Positions 38,367 through 48,404 of a stretch of DNA of 64,000 nucleotides are shown here, piece by piece (within the stretch, counting starts at the first letter, position 1; each line of letters opens with the position of its first letter). The notes under the pieces were generated by a model. The model had not been told where the DNA came from. It searched no databases and saw only the letters and a list, made by a program, of their open reading frames with translations. Source of the stretch: Nitrosomonas sp. (GTDB taxonomy: Bacteria > Pseudomonadota > Gammaproteobacteria > Burkholderiales > Nitrosomonadaceae). The position numbers were made by a program, and so were the translations under genes. Location: NCBI GenBank assembly GCA_016710135.1, contig JADJLM010000002.1, positions 496,001 to 560,000 of the forward strand. The letters run 5' to 3'.

Positions 38367-39826
38367 TTAGTTGGATTTGTAGGGCTCATTTCTACCATAA
38401 ATGTCTTCGAATCGAACAATATCATCTTCCCCTAAGTAAGATCCTGATTGCACTTCAATCATTTCCAGCGGTAGTCGCCCCGGGTTCTCAAGGCGATGGC
38501 GTGTTCCCAGCGGGATATACGTTGATTCGTTTTCACTTACCAAGTAGCTCTTATCATCACGCGTTACCTTGGCTGTTCCACGGACAACTATCCAATGTTC
38601 TGCACGGTGATGATGCATCTGCAGCGATAAGGCGGCGCCAGGTTTGACTACGATACGTTTGACTTGAAAGCGTTCTCCAGCATCCACGGCATCATACCAA
38701 CCCCAAGGGCGGAAAATTTTTCGATGTAATATGACTTCTACGCGCTTTGTTAATTTAAGTGAGTCGACAATTTTTTTGACATCCTGTGTTCTATTTTTAT
38801 GAACGACTAAGATTGCATCTGGTGTTTCGACGATAGTCAAATTCTCAACACCTACACAAGCAACTAATCGATTTTCTGAAATGGCGAGTGTATTTTTACA
38901 TTCGTGTAAAATAACATCCCCCCGTGAAACATTGCCTGATTCGTCTTTGGGGAGCACTTGCCAAAGAGAATCCCATGCTCCAACGTCCGACCAGCCCCCC
39001 GAAAATTCGATCACGACACCAGATGGTAATGAAGGGTAATCGCTTGATAGCTTTTCCATGACCGCATAATCGATTGAATCATTTGGACAAGCAGTAAACG
39101 CTGTTTCATTGACACGAATGAAATTTCCTTCGTGGGAGCCTTTATTCCACGCTGTTTGGCACGCTGTAAAGATATCTGGGCGACATTGATTGATAGCGGC
39201 TAACCAAACTGATGCGCGAACCATGAATATCCCGCTGTTCCAGAGATAAGATCCATCGTCGATATAGGCTTGGGCTGTTGGTTGATTTGGTTTTTCAACA
39301 AAGCGGGCGATTTGAGTGACGCCTATGTCTCTAGTGACTCACCAGTTTGAATGTAACCATAACCAGTCTCTGGAGTATCGGGGGCAATTCCAAACGTGAC
39401 AATCGAATTTTGTAATGCAATAGATACCCCTTTGCTAATGCATGCTTGAAATGCTGAAGTGTTCACGATGACATGATCGGATGGCATCACTAGCAAAATC
39501 GGATCTGCATTGTTTTGTGCAGCAACCAAAGCTGCTAGAGTGAGCGCCGGAGCAGTGTTACGTCCAAATGGCTCCAACAAAACCGAGCATGTTTTTCCGA
39601 TTAATCTGAGTTGCTCCGCAATTACAAAGCGATATTCTTCATTACAAACGATGAGTGGATGCTCAACGGTTATTCCGATTAATCCATCTAACCGCTTGAT
39701 TGTAGCTTGTAATAAAGAGTCTTCATTGATTAATGGCAATAATTGTTTTGGGTACTTTTCGCGTGAAAGAGGCCATAGACGCGTTCCAGAGCCACCAGAT
39801 AAAATAACAGGAATCAATGCGTGCAT
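38367..39826 (-). pseudogene. manC: Mannose-1-phosphate guanylyltransferase/mannose-6-phosphate isomerase, frameshift near 39323
   Basis: Makes GDP-mannose for polysaccharides. The N-terminal nucleotidyltransferase has LSGGSGTRLWPLSREKYPKQ. The C-terminal cupin isomerase domain has RPWGWYDAVDAGERFQVKRI and LQMHHHRAEHW. After ETGYGYIQTGESLET, one base is missing (GAGACATAGGCG on the minus strand). Restoring a Tyr codon continues into GVTQIARFVEKPNQPTAQAY in the second frame. Full-length otherwise. With wecB it forms a sugar-nucleotide pair, probably for the same surface polysaccharide as the epsB locus. Confidence 0.9.
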
Positions 39827-39876
39827 AGTTTTGTACAGAAAATTATAAAAAATATTTTTGCTGCAATGAGTGCTTT

Positions 39877-40998
39877 TTAAGCTTGTTGAAAGAGCTTCTT
39901 CTCAAGAATCTCAACAATTCGCTCTGCAGCGTGACCATCCCATAGTTGAGGTCGACGACCTTGCTTGCCCTTTCTTTGTAAAATATTATCTACTTCTTGA
40001 ATGATTCGCTCTGGATTGGTTCCAGCTAAGATATTTGTCCCTTCATCAACAGTAATGGGACGTTCCGTATTTTCACGAATAGTAATGCAAGGAACGCCTA
40101 ATGCAGTAGTTTCTTCTTGTAGGCCTCCGCTATCAGTTAGAACCACCGTAGCATTTTTCCATAAATCAAGAAATGGCATATAAGCTTGTGGACCTACCAA
40201 CGTAATGTTGCTACCCAGTTCAATACTAAATTTTTTAATGTTTTCCCGGGTTCGTGGATGAGTAGGGAAAATAAGTGGTAAGCGGGCAGAAATTTCTTTT
40301 AGTGCTTCCCCAATTCGGGAGAAAGTTTCTCTGTCATCAACATTACTGGGGCGATGAAGCGTAATAACACCATAACGCTGCTTGTTCAAGGTTCGCTCTA
40401 ACTTGAATTTGCTTGTCTCAGATTCCTCGAGATTGATATGAGCTAACTTATTAGCTTGGTATAACAAGTTATCTACCATAACATGACCAACAAAAAAAAT
40501 GGTGTCATCAGCTTTGCCTTCACGTTTTAGATGTGCTACTCCACTGGGTTCAGTCACAAAGAACCAATCTGATATGCTATCAGTCACTAGCCGATTGATT
40601 TCTTCTGGCATTGTTAAATCACCACTGCGAAGCCCTGCTTCGACATGTGCTACCGGGATATGTAGTTTCTTGGCTACAATGGAACAGGCAAGCGTAGAGT
40701 TGACATCTCCAACTACAATAACCGCGTCAGGCCTATCGTTAAGGCAATACGCTTCAAAAGCAATCATAATTTTGGCCGTTTGCTGGGAATGACTTCCTCC
40801 TCCTGCTGCCATAAAAATATCAGGTTCTGGAATACCTAATTCTTCAAAGAATACCTCGTTCATTTCTCGATCGTAATGTTGACCAGTATGAACAATTCGA
40901 TAGGCCAAAGTCTGTTTTTTCTGAAGTGCGCGTACGATGGGCGCAATTTTCATAAAATTGGGTCGCGCACCGGCTACGAGATAAATTTTTTTTTGCAT
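39877..40998 (-). CDS. wecB: Non-hydrolysing UDP-N-acetylglucosamine 2-epimerase
   Basis: Converts UDP-GlcNAc to UDP-ManNAc. 373 residues, complete. GARPNFMKIAPIVRAL, HVEAGLRSGDLTMPEEINR, VVGDVNSTLA and LTDSGGLQEETTALG ... RENTERPITVDEGTN are family signatures. The start is MQKKIYLVAG. It is 50 bases upstream of manC on the same strand. Confidence 0.95.
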   Translation of the reverse strand: MQKKIYLVAGARPNFMKIAPIVRALQKKQTLAYRIVHTGQHYDREMNEVFFEELGIPEPDIFMAAGGGSHSQQTAKIMIAFEAYCLNDRPDAVIVVGDVNSTLACSIVAKKLHIPVAHVEAGLRSGDLTMPEEINRLVTDSISDWFFVTEPSGVAHLKREGKADDTIFFVGHVMVDNLLYQANKLAHINLEESETSKFKLERTLNKQRYGVITLHRPSNVDDRETFSRIGEALKEISARLPLIFPTHPRTRENIKKFSIELGSNITLVGPQAYMPFLDLWKNATVVLTDSGGLQEETTALGVPCITIRENTERPITVDEGTNILAGTNPERIIQEVDNILQRKGKQGRRPQLWDGHAAERIVEILEKKLFQQA

Positions 40999-41328
40999 GA
41001 TTGATTATGTCTTTATGGAATTTAGGTATGGGGTCGCATGGAGGATATGGCGTGAGCCGTGATTAGAGCATCAAAGGAAGGTATGAAACTCTCATTAAAC
41101 TTATATTTCATTACGCTATGACCTGTTTAATCCTTCGATAAGGAAATCGAGATTAATTCTAAACTATCTCGCTATTTATAGTAGAGATGAATTGAAGTAG
41201 GTATTTTTAGTTTATCTCATTTGAGAATTCATAGATGAATGGTAAATCGGTAACTTGCACTATTTGGAATGGTGCAATATAATTACGAATCATTCTCATT
41301 AACGTTTTTTGGTTTATAGGTTTACTAC
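40999..41328. other. Intergenic region, divergent promoters of wecB and bfd
   Basis: 330 bases without a gene-like frame. The right end holds a probable Fur box just before bfd. Short inverted AAATCGAGATTAATTCT-like segments occur near 41147 but I cannot assign a role. Confidence 0.4.
41284..41303 (-). promoter_or_regulatory. Candidate Fur box upstream of bfd
   Basis: On the minus strand the segment reads GTTAATGAGAATGATTCGTA, close to the TGAGAATGATT core seen in many Fur sites. It is about 25 bases before the bfd ATG, in promoter position. Less symmetric than the box upstream of the 44,929 gene. Confidence 0.55.
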
Positions 41329-41523
41329 ATGTATATTTGTATCTGTAAGGGTATAACAGACAATGCGATTCGCGAAGCTGTACACCAAGGAGCGGAGCGT
41401 ATGCGGGATTTAAAAACCTGTTTGGGTGTTACCGAACAATGCGGAATTTGTGCATGCCATGCTAAAATGGTATTGGATCAGGCATTGATGCAACAACAAG
41501 TTGGCTCAGCCTCTTCTACCTAA
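41329..41523 (+). CDS. bfd: Bacterioferritin-associated ferredoxin
   Basis: 64-residue Fe2S2 protein that reduces ferric iron in bacterioferritin to release it when iron is short. The four cluster cysteines are at the classical positions C4, C6, C38 and C41 (YICICKG and EQCGICAC). Followed after 35 bases by bfr; the Fur-like site upstream fits induction by iron shortage. Confidence 0.93.
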   Translation: MYICICKGITDNAIREAVHQGAERMRDLKTCLGVTEQCGICACHAKMVLDQALMQQQVGSASST

Positions 41524-41561
41524 ATATGTGCTTCACAAGTTAAACGCTCTAGGAGGTAATG

Positions 41562-42026
41562 ATGAGAGGTAATTCCGATATAATCACCTGGTTAAATCGC
41601 CAGCTACAACATGAGTTAACAGCAATTAATCAATATTTTCTCCATGCGCGCATGTATAAGAACTGGGGCTTTAATAAGCTTGCTGAGCATGAATATAATG
41701 AATCAATTGAGGAAATGAAGCATGCTGATCAATTGATCGAGAGAATTTTATTTTTAGAAGGTCTTCCCAACTTACAAGAATTAGGTAAATTGTTAATTGG
41801 CGAAAATGCGCAAGAATGTGTTTCGTGTGACTTAAAGCTAGAACATATTTCTCGTGAAACGCTAGTTGCTGGAATTGCGGCATGCGAAACAAACCAAGAT
41901 TATATTTCTCGAGAAATCTTTGAGAAAATCTTGGAAGATACTGAAGAACATATCGACTGGCTTGAAACGCAACTGGATGTAATGCAAAAAATTGGTATGC
42001 AGAACTGGTTGCAAAGTCAAATCTAA
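41562..42026 (+). CDS. bfr: Bacterioferritin
   Basis: 24-mer iron store with haem. From the second of two adjacent ATGs, 154 residues. This start is chosen because AGGAGG lies five bases upstream, and because it puts the ferroxidase ligands E18, E51, H54, E94, E127 and H130 and the haem ligand M52 (EEMKHADQ) at the standard numbering. An earlier ATG at 41559 is too close to the ribosome site. Confidence 0.95.
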   Translation: MRGNSDIITWLNRQLQHELTAINQYFLHARMYKNWGFNKLAEHEYNESIEEMKHADQLIERILFLEGLPNLQELGKLLIGENAQECVSCDLKLEHISRETLVAGIAACETNQDYISREIFEKILEDTEEHIDWLETQLDVMQKIGMQNWLQSQI

Positions 42027-42035
42027 TTTTCTTAC

Positions 42036-42067
42036 TGCTGCTGGCACTGTCATTTTTGTCAGCAGCA
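42036..42067 (+). terminator. Hairpin after bfr
   Basis: TGCTGCTG and CAGCAGCA pair over a 16-base spacer; extending inward gives three more possible positions with one mismatch. It starts 10 bases after the bfr stop. There is no T-run after it, so it could be an mRNA-stabilising stem or a weak terminator between bfr and the receptor gene. Confidence 0.5.
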
Positions 42068-42142
42068 TCTACCTAAAGCCAATTAAAAATTCTTACTATA
42101 AGCTTGGTTGTTATTGAAAAGCACTCTTAAATCGATCATTTT

Positions 42143-44656
42143 GTGTTGTTTGACATGTTCCAAGCATTAAGTAATTTTTTAGTTATAGACTCGATTAAGA
42201 GTGGTCAACTTACCTGTGCAGCTTCTACGATTCGAGATCGACTAATTAAAGCGGGAGTCGTTTTTTTTATTTCTATCATCATATTTCTTTCAACTGCTGG
42301 CAATGTTTATTCATCAACGTTCAATGAATCAGCAGTAGTTAACCTGAACATTCCTGCTAGTACATTAAATGAAGCACTTAGTCAGTTTTCGAAGCAGACT
42401 GGTATTAAGATTGCGTTTGACCCGGCTCATTTTCAGGGGAAAGTAGCCAACGCATTGATTGGTGAGTTCACTGTGAAAGAGGCGATCAATCGACTAATCA
42501 ATGGAAATAAACTGACAGCTGTTCCGATCGGCTCAGGGTATACGTTACTAGAAATGGCTGACTCCCCCGTATCAAACCCGGTAGTTACAACATTACCTTC
42601 AATACAAATTACAGCATCTAAAACTACGAGTGGTTATTTAGCAACCAGTAGTGCTACGGCAACGAAGACCAACACGCTACTTCGCGATGTTCCGCAATCC
42701 ATTTCTGTTATTACCGAAGGAATCATTAAAGATCAAGCTATCCGGAGTTTAGGTGATGCAGTGCGATATATTCCAGGAGTAGGTGTATCGCAGGGTGAAG
42801 GTAATCGTGATGCTTTAGTTTTTAGAGGTAATCGTTCAACCGCTGATTTTTTTGTTGATGGTGTTCGAGATGATGTCGAATATTATCGTGATTTATATAA
42901 TATCGAGCGCGTCGAAGTATTGAAAGGCCCGAATGGAATGATATTCGGGCGCGGGGGCTCTGGTGGGGTCATTAATCGCGTTACCAAGCAAGCTGGGTGG
43001 GATCCCATTCGAGAATTTTCTTTTCAAGGTGGATCCTATAATCTGAAAAGAATGACGGCAGATGTCAATCATGCGATTAATGAGCATGTGGCTTTTAGAG
43101 TAAATGGTGTATTTGAGGATGCGGGTAGTTTTCGAAATGGCGTAGAATCTCAGCGCTTGGGAATTTCTCCTACTGTTACGATTAAGCCAACGGATCGTAC
43201 AAAACTGGTTGTAAATATGGAACGCTATCATGATGAAAGAACAGCAGATCGAGGAATTACTTCTTTTCAACCGGATAATTTGGCACCAAGAACCGGTCCT
43301 GTCGATGTCAAGCCTTCTTTATTCTTCGGTGATCCTCGCAGAAATAATTCAAATGTAGAGGTATTAGCATTTAATTCGCTGATTGAACACAAATTTGAAT
43401 CTGGCCTAATTTTGCAGAATCGTACAAATTATGCGCACTATGATAAGTTCTACCAGAATATTTTTCCTAGTTCTCATGCAAGAAGAGTAGACGGTTCTCT
43501 TACGCTCGGTGCTTATAACAATTCGACTGAGCGTGAAAATGTTTTCAATCAAACCAATCTAATCTATGCGTTAGATACAGGAAAAATCTCGCATACCTTA
43601 GTAGCAGGTATTGAGGTGGGACAACAAATAACCCATAATCAAAGAAGAACAGGGTCTTTTACTGGTGATTTTAGTAGAGATGGACTCGAAAAAGAAGTTT
43701 CTTTAAGTGACCCAACCATAGATACTCCGGTTACATTCCAAACAAGAGATGGAGATAGAGTTGGAGATAGGGTCGACGCATTCAATCGCAGCAAGGTCAA
43801 TATTACCTCTTTTTACTTGCAGGATCAGATTGAACTTCTTCCGCAATTGCAGGCGATCGCAGGGATACGCTATGATATATTCGAGGTGAATTTTCAGCAG
43901 CATAATGGCAATAGAGATCATTTTACACCTACGGATGGGTTATTATCCCCGCGACTCGGTTTAATCTATAAGCCAATCGAGCCTATCTCAATTTATACGA
44001 GTTTTAGCCAATCCTTTGTACCCCGCTCCGGAGACCAACTAACTTCATTAACGGTTACGACCGAAGTATTAAAACCAGAAAAATTTACTAACCTAGAGGC
44101 AGGTATTAAATGGGATATTCGGTCAGATCTGGCTTTGACTGCTGCAGCATATAGGCTTGATCGTGATAATGTGATAGTGTCCCAATCTTTAGGAAGTGGG
44201 CAAACTCTATTAGTCAAGGGACAGCGTACAGAGGGAGTCGAAGTAAGTTTGAATGGTCAGTTATTACCGAATTGGAGTGTAATGGGCGGATATGCCTATC
44301 AGGTTGGTGAAATTTTGAGTCGGCAAGATGGAGCGCAAAAAGGAAATTCAGTGGCTGAACTACCTCGCAATACCTTTTCTGTCTGGAGTCGATACGATGT
44401 AACGCCAAAATTTGGTGCCGCGATTGGTGTTGTTTATCGTAGTAGTATGTTTGCATCAGTTTCAAATAGTGTCGTTATTCCAGATTTTACTCGTGTCGAC
44501 GCCGCATTATTTGCACAATTAACAAAGCAAGTTCGCGCTCAGTTGAATGTCGAAAATCTTTTTGATGTCAAATATTTTGCTTCTGTTCACAATGATATTA
44601 ATATCACTCCAGGTTCCCCTATTGCTGTTCGTGCTTCATTAATCGCAAATTTCTAA
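42143..44656 (+). CDS. TonB-dependent siderophore receptor with N-terminal STN signalling domain
   Basis: Outer-membrane ferric-siderophore receptor of up to 837 residues. After a late signal-type helix (about 33-55, VVFFISIIIFLSTAG) comes an STN domain (VNLNIPASTLNEALSQFSKQ), as in FecA/FpvA-type receptors that signal to an anti-sigma factor. The plug (DVPQSISVITEGIIKDQ, RVEVLKGPNGMIFGRGGSGG) and the 22-strand barrel follow, ending in LIANF. The start is uncertain: GTG at 42143 or ATG at 42155 both give an unusually long pre-signal segment, and neither has a clear ribosome site. No fecI/fecR pair is adjacent. Ligand unknown; the plug resembles the FhuE/Fiu group. Confidence 0.92.
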   Translation: MLFDMFQALSNFLVIDSIKSGQLTCAASTIRDRLIKAGVVFFISIIIFLSTAGNVYSSTFNESAVVNLNIPASTLNEALSQFSKQTGIKIAFDPAHFQGKVANALIGEFTVKEAINRLINGNKLTAVPIGSGYTLLEMADSPVSNPVVTTLPSIQITASKTTSGYLATSSATATKTNTLLRDVPQSISVITEGIIKDQAIRSLGDAVRYIPGVGVSQGEGNRDALVFRGNRSTADFFVDGVRDDVEYYRDLYNIERVEVLKGPNGMIFGRGGSGGVINRVTKQAGWDPIREFSFQGGSYNLKRMTADVNHAINEHVAFRVNGVFEDAGSFRNGVESQRLGISPTVTIKPTDRTKLVVNMERYHDERTADRGITSFQPDNLAPRTGPVDVKPSLFFGDPRRNNSNVEVLAFNSLIEHKFESGLILQNRTNYAHYDKFYQNIFPSSHARRVDGSLTLGAYNNSTERENVFNQTNLIYALDTGKISHTLVAGIEVGQQITHNQRRTGSFTGDFSRDGLEKEVSLSDPTIDTPVTFQTRDGDRVGDRVDAFNRSKVNITSFYLQDQIELLPQLQAIAGIRYDIFEVNFQQHNGNRDHFTPTDGLLSPRLGLIYKPIEPISIYTSFSQSFVPRSGDQLTSLTVTTEVLKPEKFTNLEAGIKWDIRSDLALTAAAYRLDRDNVIVSQSLGSGQTLLVKGQRTEGVEVSLNGQLLPNWSVMGGYAYQVGEILSRQDGAQKGNSVAELPRNTFSVWSRYDVTPKFGAAIGVVYRSSMFASVSNSVVIPDFTRVDAALFAQLTKQVRAQLNVENLFDVKYFASVHNDINITPGSPIAVRASLIANF

Positions 44657-44872
44657 AACCGCTTTTCTAATTGTTCTGGCTTTATTCCACACTTATATCG
44701 GTGCGCAAATTGATTAGAAATTAAATTCTAATTCTACTACTTGCTTGGATAGATTAATGTAACTCAAGTAGCGAGTATGTGAGGTTTAGTTGTTTTTCTT
44801 TGTCATTGCGTCATAGGGCGCCTGAGAAGCTCTTATTGAAAATAATTGCGTAATATTTGATTTCATTAATAA

Positions 44873-44887
44873 TAATGATTATCATTA
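44873..44887. promoter_or_regulatory. Fur box upstream of the duplicated secreted protein
   Basis: A perfect 7-1-7 palindrome, TAATGAT-T-ATCATTA, is embedded in AATAATAATGATTATCATT, matching the alternating GATAAT/ATTATC Fur consensus. It lies 42 bases before the ATG at 44929, as expected for iron repression. Confidence 0.8.
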
Positions 44888-44928
44888 ACATTCGTGTTCA
44901 ATGTTAATTACTAAGGGGGATTTTTGTA

Positions 44929-47181
44929 ATGCTTTTAACAAAGCGGTTATTCAATTTAATGACTTTTTTATTATTGGTGAGTCTGTACACATTTAGTTTG
45001 GCATTAAGCAGCGTGAATGTACATGCAGCTTCAAGTGCTGAGCTAATTCAATCAGGAGTAACAGCCTATCAGGCAATTGGGACGTTACGCAAAGAGACGC
45101 CAATTAATGGCGATGCTATTGCAGCAGCTTATGCGGGCGATTTGCAAACATTGACGCATGAAGTTGATGAAGCGAATGTTTTAGAATTGAATAACGATAT
45201 TCAAGGTGCGATTAACGATATTAAAAATGGAAAATCACCAGTACTAGCTGCCCAGGTTGTAGATAAAACCTTACAACGTGTTTTTTATCAGATTATTTGG
45301 AATCGAATTGCAGCAATACGTAACGAATTTCAGTCGGGCGCGCCATCAGTTCTAGTTAATATGTTGAATGAAGCAGAGGCAGCATTTAATGCAATCAAGG
45401 GAACTGTAGCTAGAGAAAACCGAGTGCTAACGGTGGATAGACAATCAATAACTACGGGAGATAATCCTGGATTAGATGCTGAAATTCTTGACCAATTTGC
45501 ACGCGTAAGGACAGCCCTGAATAAAACCAATGCTGACGAAGATTTTATTGTGGTACAAATTGCTCGTTACGCGATTCGTATGTCTCTGGCGCGTGCCTAT
45601 TATATTGGAGTTTTACGTGAAGTCGCTGCAGTTATCGACAATAGGGATTCCGACATAGAAGAAACTCTTGAAGTACTTAAAGAAGGAGAAATCTTTTATC
45701 GCGTTATTGAGCCGCTGGTATCGAATGGAAATCCAGCAGGTAATTTAATCATTAAGTCCCAATTAGTAGGTAATCCATCAAAAGTAATTGCAGATGAGAT
45801 TGTGAGTGAGCTGGGTAAAGGATTTATCAGTCGAGTACTTGCTGAAACGGGCGGCCAAGAAAGGGCAATTACAGAGGGAAATCGCCCACAGGCTGTAGCA
45901 GAAGCTGCTGGTGCTAAATATTTTGCTAGAGTCTTGTTCCCAGACTTGGAATTAAGGTTAGGATCAGCAGTGCTAAGTAACTTAGAAAATGAACTTGAAA
46001 ATTTACTAACAGCGAGTAACGAGCTAAGTGCAACAAACTCAAAAACAGCACGCGATGCCATTATAGCCATTCTGAATCAGTATGAGAGTGCGCTTACTCG
46101 TTCGAAATACACGGTAGCAAAACCTACTGAACTCATTGAGAACGCAGTAGCAAGCTTTCAGGAAATTGGGGTTTTAAGAAACCAGAGTCCGGCAGATGCT
46201 GATGCCATTGCTCAAAAATATTCTGGTGATTTAAAAAGTTTGACACAAATCGTTGATCAAATTTATGGATTAACAATTGATCAGGACGTTTCGGCAGCAA
46301 TCAATCAGGTTAAAAATGGCAACAATACTGCTCTAGCACTACAAGTGATTGATAAGTCATTGCAAAGAGTGTTTGCGATTGTGGTTTATAACCGCGTAGT
46401 CCTGGCAGCTGAACAATTTCCTAATCTTTCAACAGATGAATTACTGCTCGAGTGGGATAGAGCATATAGTGCTTATTTAGCGATTGCCAGAACGGCAGAC
46501 CGGGAGGAGAAAATACTAACAACAGATAAGAAAACGATCACAAGTGGTAGAAATCCTGATCTAGATTATCAAATTCTTTCTGCATTTGTTCAAGGTAAGC
46601 GAGCTTTAAGCAAAGCAAATAACGATGATCAGGCATCAATTGCTTTAGCACAAGAGAATATCATTATTCCTTTGGTGAGAAGCTTCTTGATTGGCGTGTT
46701 GCGGGAAGTCGAAGGAATTATCTCTGATCGGGATGGTAATGTTGATGAAGCCAGAGAAAAACAAATCGAGGGAGAATATTTTTATCGTATTGTGGAAGGA
46801 TTTATTTCTCAAGCTAATTTAGCTGGTAGTAATTTAATCAAAACCCAACTAACCGGTAGCTTGGCCACTGTTGAGGCTGATGCTATCGTTAAAGAAATAA
46901 GTAAAGGAATTCTTGGTCAACTTAAAAGAAATATCACTCAAGTCGAAGCTAATTTTGGAAATGATAAAAATAAAGCCTTGCTGGCTAGAGAAGAACTTGC
47001 TTTACTTGCGGGAATATTTTTATCGGATCTCGAGTTACGCTTAGGTGCATTACAACGAGTAAGGCTAGAAAATTCAATTCGGAATCTTAAAGAAGCTATC
47101 CTTACTGAAGATTCATCTCAAGCAATAGCTACTCGCGCGGTTATGATTGAAGTGATTGCAAATTATGAAAGCAAATTATAA
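44929..47181 (+). CDS. Secreted protein of unknown function with two tandem copies of a ~350-residue domain, probably Fur-regulated
   Basis: 750 residues. A signal peptide covers about 1-34 (LMTFLLLVSLYTFSLAL ... VHAA). The mature protein is an internal duplication: about 37-388 and 400-750. Each copy starts with xELI-x3-V, then IGxLR, DAIAxxYxGDL, and AIN-x-[IV]KNG. It continues with QV[VI]DK[TS]LQRVF, LTxD+x[ST]IT[ST]GxNP, a helix ending GVLREVxx[IV]IxxRD, then EGExFYR[IV][IV]E, and DLELRLG near the end. The sequence is all-helical in character with no cysteines in the conserved blocks and no haem motif. I do not recognise the family. The Fur box and position beside bfd, bfr and a siderophore receptor suggest a periplasmic or exported iron role. 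There is no membrane anchor, so it is free in the periplasm or released. An IS481 element lies directly downstream. Confidence 0.85.
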   Translation: MLLTKRLFNLMTFLLLVSLYTFSLALSSVNVHAASSAELIQSGVTAYQAIGTLRKETPINGDAIAAAYAGDLQTLTHEVDEANVLELNNDIQGAINDIKNGKSPVLAAQVVDKTLQRVFYQIIWNRIAAIRNEFQSGAPSVLVNMLNEAEAAFNAIKGTVARENRVLTVDRQSITTGDNPGLDAEILDQFARVRTALNKTNADEDFIVVQIARYAIRMSLARAYYIGVLREVAAVIDNRDSDIEETLEVLKEGEIFYRVIEPLVSNGNPAGNLIIKSQLVGNPSKVIADEIVSELGKGFISRVLAETGGQERAITEGNRPQAVAEAAGAKYFARVLFPDLELRLGSAVLSNLENELENLLTASNELSATNSKTARDAIIAILNQYESALTRSKYTVAKPTELIENAVASFQEIGVLRNQSPADADAIAQKYSGDLKSLTQIVDQIYGLTIDQDVSAAINQVKNGNNTALALQVIDKSLQRVFAIVVYNRVVLAAEQFPNLSTDELLLEWDRAYSAYLAIARTADREEKILTTDKKTITSGRNPDLDYQILSAFVQGKRALSKANNDDQASIALAQENIIIPLVRSFLIGVLREVEGIISDRDGNVDEAREKQIEGEYFYRIVEGFISQANLAGSNLIKTQLTGSLATVEADAIVKEISKGILGQLKRNITQVEANFGNDKNKALLAREELALLAGIFLSDLELRLGALQRVRLENSIRNLKEAILTEDSSQAIATRAVMIEVIANYESKL

Positions 47182-47227
47182 TTTGCTCATGAATATTAGA
47201 GAGCTGTAAATAAAGTGTACTAGCTTA

Positions 47228-47241
47228 GACCTGATCTGACA
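47228..47241 (+). repeat. Left terminal inverted repeat of the IS481 element
   Basis: GACCTGATCTGACA; pairs with 48391-48404, 13 of 14 positions. Confidence 0.7.
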
Positions 47242-47271
47242 GTTACCAGTTTTTTTTAGGTGTCTGTCAGT

Positions 47272-48313
47272 TTAGATTTGAGCTAAATTTTTTTCCGCCC
47301 AAATTGATTTGCCATCAAGTAATGTATCCAATGGTGTTCGTCCACAGCACATTTTTCCTTGATGAGTTCGTTCATTGTTATAGTATTCCATCCATTCGTC
47401 TAGATCTTTCTGTAGTTCCTCCATAGTTGAATAAAGTTTCTTCCTGAATGTGATTTGATAAAACTCATTCCAGAATCGTTTTGTGGAATCGTTCACAGAT
47501 CCCGTTTGTTTGCGGCGACATGGCTTTTGTTTTTGTATGATCAATATCATTAATCGCCAAATATAGCTGGTAATCATGCTGGTCAACACGACCGCAATAC
47601 TCTGTACCCCTATCCGTTAAGATACGCAACATGGGTAGTTCGTAGTGTTCAAAGTATGGCAATACTTTATCATTGAGTAAGTCAGCTGCTGTAATCGGTG
47701 TTTTGGTTGTATAGAGTTTGGCAAAGGCTATTTTGCTGTAGGTATCGATAAACGTTTGTTGATAAACACGGCCAACGCCCTTGAGGTTCCCGACATAAAA
47801 CGTATCTTGTGAGCCTAGATAGCCTGGATGTGCCGTTTCTATTTCACCGCAGGCTTCATCGTCGTGTCTCTTCTTTTCAAGGGCCGCAACTTGCGCATCA
47901 CTAAGAATAATGCCGTCATTAGCCACCTTGTCTTCGAGTGCTTTTAAGCGCTTTTTAAAATTCTCCAGGTTATGACGTAGCCAAATAGAGCGCACGCCAC
48001 TACCCGATACAAATACACTTTTCTTACGAAGCTCATTGCTGGTTCGATGCTGCCCATGTGCAGGCTGCGCAATTGCATAACCTATGACTGCTCGTTCGGT
48101 CGCTTCATCAACACGGTTCTTGATATTTGGGGCTCTTCGATCCTTGTCTATCAGCGCATCAAGACCACCATGTTCAACAAGGTCTTGATAGCGATAAAAC
48201 GTATCCCGTGAGACGCCCATGACTTTACAGGCCCTGGATACATTACCCAATTCTTCTGCCAAATTTAATAATCCAGCTTTGTGTTTAATAATACGATTGT
48301 TAGTATGTGTCAT
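47272..48313 (-). pseudogene. IS481-family DDE transposase, one frameshift
   Basis: The N-terminal helix-turn-helix has NLAEELGNVSRACKVMGVSRDTFYRY. The rve-type catalytic domain has D residues in DTFYVGNLKGVG and LTDRGTEYCG and the C-terminal glutamate in the ICERFHKT region. After GICERFHKTIL the frame changes: an extra C at plus 47470-47471 (GG for G on the minus strand). Removing it joins NEFYQITFRKKLYSTMEELQ through to RTHQGKMCCGRTP in the second frame, giving about 346 residues. Inactive as read. Confidence 0.85.
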
Positions 48314-48390
48314 TGAGAGTTACCTCTTTTGTTTTGATTAAGATTCGATACCTTTATCAAAACCGATAACTCTCACTTTTGCAAGTGATG

Positions 48391-48404
48391 TGTCAGATCA
48401 GATC
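48391..48404 (-). repeat. Right terminal inverted repeat of the IS481 element
   Basis: TGTCAGATCAGATC; partner of the left repeat at 47228-47241. Confidence 0.7.

Larger units (their letters stand above)
47228..48404 (-). mobile_element. IS481-family insertion sequence
   Basis: About 1.18 kb. The ends are 14-base inverted repeats, GACCTGATCTGACA on the left and the complement of TGTCAGATCAGATC on the right, with one mismatch. The transposase is on the minus strand. I cannot see a clear target duplication, so the exact edges are uncertain by a few bases. Confidence 0.75.
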
